A stretch of DNA of 8,746 nt, taken from UBA1370 sp964515115. Lineage in GTDB: Bacteria; Patescibacteriota; Microgenomatia; UBA1400; PJMF01. Shown here piece after piece: positions 7,070 through 8,746 of the stretch. Position 1 is the stretch's first letter, and every line of letters begins with the position of its first letter. The DNA lies in contig CAZESB010000022.1 in the NCBI GenBank assembly GCA_964515115.1, forward strand, positions 1 through 8,746, in the 5' to 3' direction. The translations under genes and the position numbers were made by a program. The notes under the pieces are model-generated. The model made no database searches and was not told the DNA's origin. It was given only the letters and a program-made list of their open reading frames with translations.

Positions 7070-7524
7070 AGAACCAAAGCGCAACCTGACCCGCCAGCGG
7101 ACAAGCCGCCAGCAGGCCAGGCGACCTCGACCCCGAAGACCAGGCTAACCTGGTCTTCGAGGACCCCGAGGTCAAATGAGCCAGCCCCCGCCTCCGGGGG
7201 CCAGCTCTGTTCTTCATCCAGAACGGGGGCGACTAAGTCGCCGCCCACGTCCTGGGGGTTAGAAGCCCCGGCTGCAGCCGGGGCCTCACTGGTGCTGGTC
7301 GCGGTCGCCTTGGGGGCGGCCGCGACCTCTTCGTCCTCCGCCGCGGGCGGCGCGGCGGAGGACTCGTCCACCCCGACCGTGGGGGTCGGGGTGGGGCTGG
7401 GGGTGGCGGCGGCAGCCGCCACCGAGCCACTTAAACTTTTTTCGGGCGCCGCGAAAAAAGCGACGCCCAGGACCGCGATCGCCAAGACGGCGACCGCGGT
7501 CCAGATTAGGTCTCTGGGCCTCAT
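6616..7524 (-). CDS. Membrane-anchored Ala/Pro/Thr-rich protein encoded in a hairpin-built mRNA (302 aa)
   Basis: I do not recognise the family. MRPRD precedes one hydrophobic helix (about residues 6-26). A disordered linker of about 90 residues follows (Ala, Ser and Glu rich, with TPSPTPTPT at 41-49), then a compact-looking domain from about 120. That domain contains YEVYTLPTVDQDGWKTVLV, WAADPHETSW and YGYAIWDRVP, and a C-terminal Gly/Pro/Cys-rich tail ending RPLDLD. Six cysteines are present. It is probably a surface protein tethered by its N-terminus. The start at 7524 is fixed by a perfect AAGGAGG; an ATG at 7602 is in frame but lies in leader hairpins. The stop TAG (6616-6618) lies in a hairpin arm. 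The base composition is far more GC-rich than its neighbours, and almost the whole coding sequence folds on itself, so some residues may be dictated by RNA or DNA pairing rather than protein function. Confidence 0.78.
   Translation of the reverse strand: MRPRDLIWTAVAVLAIAVLGVAFFAAPEKSLSGSVAAAAATPSPTPTPTVGVDESSAAPPAAEDEEVAAAPKATATSTSEAPAAAGASNPQDVGGDLVAPVLDEEQSWPPEAGAGSFDLGVLEDQVSLVFGVEVAWPAGGLSAGGSGCALVLLESGFYPDLRIIDGRYEVYTLPTVDQDGWKTVLVTERAAEQAAHYGCPEGVSHVRVWAADPHETSWADRRRASGIDYLIPFSEGDEVYGYAIWDRVPTFTPGVGHSPPPVCDGGGCYLPQAPFAGACGGCIINSWWPGEIPPDARPLDLD
7085..7501 (-). repeat. Array of adjacent hairpins, 5' half of the structured gene
   Basis: Stem arms are: 7085-7088/7112-7115 (weak); 7123-7129/7167-7173 enclosing 7135-7144/7149-7158 (10 bp); 7184-7190/7195-7201; 7209-7212/7221-7224; 7228-7233/7237-7242; 7265-7284, a perfect 20-bp palindrome; 7297-7309/7315-7327 (13 bp, one wobble that pairs only on the plus strand); 7333-7345/7351-7363 (13 bp); 7368-7378/7384-7394 (11 bp); 7395-7398/7425-7428 enclosing 7402-7410/7415-7423; 7436-7444/7452-7460, which competes with 7444-7452/7460-7468; 7471-7483/7489-7501 (12 pairs plus one G-U on the minus strand). 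They cover the N-terminal half of the ORF, including the membrane helix and the Thr-Pro linker. The sequence from 7502 to 7524, at the start codon, is left unpaired. Confidence 0.9.
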
Positions 7525-7529
7525 TTCTT

Positions 7530-7536
7530 CCTCCTT
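7530..7536 (-). promoter_or_regulatory. Perfect Shine-Dalgarno sequence fixing the start at 7524
   Basis: AAGGAGG on the minus strand sits five bases before the ATG at 7524. It is the only full-consensus ribosome binding site in the window. It lies at the 3' foot of the 7535-7565 hairpin and overlaps it by only two bases, so it stays accessible in an otherwise folded RNA. The start region itself (7502-7534) is the longest unpaired gap near the 5' end of the ORF. Confidence 0.85.
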
Positions 7537-7576
7537 CCCAAACCGGGGGCCACCCGGCTTGGGAATTTTGAATTTT

Positions 7577-7651
7577 GTTGCACCCTCTCGAGCGGAGTGC
7601 AACTTTTCTACCCGCTTCCATTACTTAAAACGGACAAAAAAGTTGCACCCT
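7577..7651 (-). promoter_or_regulatory. Duplicated leader element with mutually exclusive pairing
   Basis: The 10-mer GTTGCACCCT (plus strand) occurs at 7577-7586 and again at 7642-7651. GTGCAAC at 7597-7603 is complementary to the first seven bases of both copies. In the minus-strand RNA the central segment can therefore pair with the upstream or the downstream copy but not both. The upstream copy also forms the loop of another hairpin (7637-7643/7652-7658). This lies 40-120 nt before the ribosome binding site. Confidence 0.45.
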
Positions 7652-7735
7652 ACTTTTTAAGGATGAGGAGGTGAGGGCAGCACCAACTCACGTTCGTGCT
7701 CCACCTCTGGCGCTTTCGCGCCAGCACCTTTAAAA

Positions 7736-7748
7736 CTGATATACGTCT
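7736..7748. repeat. Right arm of the 13-bp long-range inverted repeat
   Basis: CTGATATACGTCT is the exact reverse complement of 6580-6592, 1,143 bp away. In the minus-strand RNA this would be the 5' half of a helix enclosing part of the leader, the whole ORF and the stop-codon hairpin. It lies next to the GAAA-capped hairpin at 7707-7724. Confidence 0.8.
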
Positions 7749-7997
7749 GTTAAAGAGCCGGATCTCCGCCAATGCTCACAAGAGCCGGCAAAGCTCCAAC
7801 CTTTTGCTTTCGCAAGGAAAGCATCCCTGCCCAAAACTTCCGCGGCCGCTCAGAGCTGCGAACTGCAGCAGGAGCGACTGACTTGGTGTTGAGCAAGCGG
7901 TTGCTTTCTTGACAAAAAACACTCGGCTGCTCATCACAGCGGTGGAGAGAATATTTAGGCAGTTATGTTTATCATATATTTATAAAACTATACTTTC

Positions 7998-8026
7998 AGT
8001 ATATCATTATAAGTTATACAAGTCAA
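7998..8026 (-). promoter_or_regulatory. Extended -10 promoter for the hairpin gene
   Basis: On the minus strand, TTGACT (8021-8026), a 17-bp spacer and TATACT (7998-8003), with TGA just upstream of the -10 (extended -10 motif), form a strong sigma-70-type promoter. A dyad, TATACT-TTC-AGTATA (7989-8003), covers the -10 and the expected start near 7991; it could be an operator or the first hairpin of the RNA. The promoter lies just after the terminator of the previous gene, so the structured gene is its own transcription unit. Confidence 0.75.
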
Positions 8027-8082
8027 TAATATAGGCTTAAATCAGGCAGTTGGAAGCCTTGGGCGCAGACACTCTTCCCAAC

Positions 8083-8113
8083 AAAAAACTGAGCCACAGG
8101 GGACTCAGTTTTT
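8083..8113 (-). terminator. Rho-independent terminator of the 120-aa gene
   Basis: AAAAACTGAG (8084-8093) and CTCAGTTTTT (8104-8113) form a perfect 10-bp stem with a 10-nt loop, and each strand ends in a run of T (six on the minus strand). It lies about 28 bp after the stop of the 120-aa gene. The A/T-flanked symmetry means that it could stop transcription from either side. Confidence 0.85.
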
Positions 8114-8141
8114 CAAACTTAATTTCAATCTTTTAACTTGA

Positions 8142-8504
8142 TTACTTAATTTTTCTCTTAAGAGCATATGCTCCTGCTCCAGTTGTCAAAATACCAACTA
8201 CCGCCAGTGTTGACTGCAGGTCTAAACTTGTGCCAATTTCTGAAGCGTCGTGCACTTTTGCCAGTACTCGACCGCCAGCTTTAGCAACTTTCTGCTTCTG
8301 CTTGCAAACTTGCTCAGCTTTGGTTTTGCAGTTAGTAACTTGACCGTAAGCACCGGCCTCACACTCGGTTTCAACCACCTGCTTACATTCCTGTTCTTGT
8401 TTGGCCAGGACTTCATCGTTGTCCTCAGCTCTAACGTTACCGGTAGTACCAGCCACAGCAGCCAGGGCTATCAACAGAGCCAAAGTGATTTGTTTAATCT
8501 TCAT
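8142..8504 (-). CDS. Secreted four-cysteine protein with C-terminal membrane anchor (120 aa)
   Basis: I do not recognise the family. Residues 1-26 form a Sec-type signal peptide (MKIKQ, hydrophobic core 6-18, likely cleavage after VRA at 26). A charged Lys/Glu/Gln-rich region carries four cysteines (40, 48, 59, 67) at spacings that suggest two disulfides in a helical hairpin. Residues 97-115 form a second hydrophobic helix followed by KRKIK, a positive-inside tail. No LPxTG motif is present, so it is probably held by the helix itself. The start at 8504 fits AAAGGA five bases upstream; longer in-frame versions starting at 8609 would overlap the promoter and are rejected. It has its own consensus promoter and terminator, so it is a highly expressed monocistronic surface protein by inference. 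Confidence 0.82.
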   Translation of the reverse strand: MKIKQITLALLIALAAVAGTTGNVRAEDNDEVLAKQEQECKQVVETECEAGAYGQVTNCKTKAEQVCKQKQKVAKAGGRVLAKVHDASEIGTSLDLQSTLAVVGILTTGAGAYALKRKIK

Positions 8505-8580
8505 AATATTCCTTTCAGCAAGGTGGGGCAGATTCTTAGCTTGAAGGTAAAATAGTTTCAAATTATTACGATTAAGAGGC

Positions 8581-8609
8581 ATTATAAGCGCGGCATGGCC
8601 CTTTGTCAA
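8581..8609 (-). promoter_or_regulatory. Perfect consensus sigma-70-type promoter
   Basis: On the minus strand, TTGACA (8604-8609), exactly 17 bp, and TATAAT (8581-8586) match both hexamers fully at optimal spacing. The expected start near 8574 gives a leader of about 70 nt before the 120-aa gene. The -35 overlaps the stop codon of the upstream CDS. Confidence 0.9.
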
Positions 8610-8746
8610 TAGTTATAGGTTTGTGAGGTAATGGTAATAGTTGAGTGAGAATCCCCTGCAATCCAAACCTCAAAATCTCCGCCTAATTTCTTCTTTGGAC
8701 CGTAATATTTGGCCTTTAGCCCTTTTGTAAAGATTATCGGCTGTAT
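8606..8746 (-). CDS. 3' end of an unrecognised CDS (46 codons visible)
   Basis: From the right edge the minus-strand frame is open for 46 codons to TGA at 8606-8608. It reads KAKYYGPKKKLGGDFEVWIA and then GDSHSTITITSQTYNY. The alternating hydrophobic and Thr/Ser pattern suggests a beta-rich C-terminal domain. I do not recognise the family. The 5' part lies outside the window. Its stop overlaps the -35 of the next promoter, which indicates tight packing and supports a real gene end. Confidence 0.55.
   Translation of the reverse strand: MQPIIFTKGLKAKYYGPKKKLGGDFEVWIAGDSHSTITITSQTYNY

Larger units (their letters stand above)
7525..7991 (-). ncRNA. Long structured 5' leader of the hairpin gene
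   Basis: From the inferred transcription start near 7991 to the ATG at 7524 there are about 470 nt without a convincing CDS. The first 60 nt are AT-rich, then composition jumps to GC-rich near 7935. Hairpins seen are: 7535-7547/7553-7565 (12 pairs plus a G-U on the minus strand); 7577-7583/7597-7603; 7637-7643/7652-7658; 7707-7713/7718-7724 (7 bp with a GAAA tetraloop on the minus strand); 7806-7811/7817-7822; 7855-7859/7865-7869; and the 13-bp arm 7736-7748. The 8-mer AGAGCCGG occurs twice around 7755-7798. I cannot match it to tmRNA, RNase P, SRP RNA or a riboswitch class by eye. It appears to be one structure with the coding region rather than a separate RNA gene. Confidence 0.6.

Noticed and set aside
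6595..7501. CRISPR array, integron attC array or repeat family
   Set aside because: The stems differ from one another in sequence, length and spacing; there is no constant repeat, and no cas gene or integrase is nearby.
7525..7602. Upstream ATG at 7602 as the start of the hairpin-gene protein
   Set aside because: It has no Shine-Dalgarno sequence and adds 26 polar residues encoded by leader hairpins, whereas the ATG at 7524 has a perfect AAGGAGG at good spacing and starts a normal signal anchor.
7292..7660. Open reading frames on the plus strand and in other minus frames across the GC-rich island
   Set aside because: The self-complementary GC-rich sequence has few stop codons in any frame. 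Only the minus-strand ORF starting at 7524 has a ribosome binding site, membrane helix and linker pattern.
6580..7748. Insertion sequence or MITE with 13-bp terminal inverted repeats
   Set aside because: No transposase, no target-site duplication beside the arms, and GC-rich hairpins continue outside both arms, so the arms do not mark the composition boundaries.
7909..7937. Plus-strand promoter from TTGACA at 7909-7914
   Set aside because: The -35 is perfect but the bases 17 bp downstream (CATCAC region) give no -10, and no plus-strand gene follows.
8505..8609. N-terminal extension of the 120-aa protein to 8609
   Set aside because: The extension would begin with a TTG that is part of a perfect -35 box and would place polar sequence before a clear signal peptide; the ATG at 8504 has its own AAAGGA.

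Overview
Kind of organism. The window is bacterial, moderately AT-rich outside one GC-rich island, and every gene I accept is on the minus strand. It has consensus sigma-70-type promoters, weak or absent Shine-Dalgarno sequences at most starts, small membrane-anchored secreted proteins, a Tat signal, and a glycosyltransferase paired with a giant membrane glycosyltransferase-like protein. This suits a Candidate Phyla Radiation (Patescibacteria) type genome. That placement is an inference from style and gene content, since no rRNA or marker gene is present.

Layout, in minus-strand transcription order from the right end. (1) The 3' end of an unrecognised CDS (8746-8606), overlapped by a perfect consensus promoter (TTGACA, 17 bp, TATAAT). 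That promoter drives a 120-aa secreted, C-terminally anchored four-cysteine protein (8504-8142), which ends at a strong hairpin/U-tract terminator (8083-8113). (2) A separate transcription unit with an extended -10 promoter (7998-8026), a leader of about 470 nt, and a 302-aa membrane-anchored Ala/Pro/Thr-rich protein (7524-6616). (3) An 81-aa membrane-anchored protein (6477-6232) followed by a perfect GC hairpin. (4) A GT2 glycosyltransferase (6070-5186), apparently leaderless, then a 1083-aa GT-C/YfhO-like membrane protein (5133-1882). These two probably form a cell-envelope glycan operon. (5) A 71-aa ORF carrying a textbook Tat signal (1758-1543) that overlaps, out of frame, a 468-aa protein of unknown function (1546-140). 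The pair looks like one secreted protein split by a one-base frame change. (6) A short 11-bp tandem repeat and the possible start of another gene at the left edge.

The standout is the GC-rich island at about 6549-7930. Its coding sequence is built almost entirely of adjacent, mutually unrelated hairpins, most of them perfect 7-16 bp stems with 3-5 nt loops. They run through the leader, the whole ORF and its stop codon into the 3' UTR. A perfect 13-bp inverted repeat (6580-6592 and 7736-7748) could close the set into one giant multibranched fold of about 1.17 kb. Helix imperfections are mostly G-U wobbles when read on the minus strand, and three loops are GNRA tetraloops on that strand. Both points suggest that the folded molecule is the minus-strand RNA, which is also the mRNA. 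I know of no described family with this architecture, and it is the best candidate here for an undescribed system: an mRNA that is also a large structured RNA.
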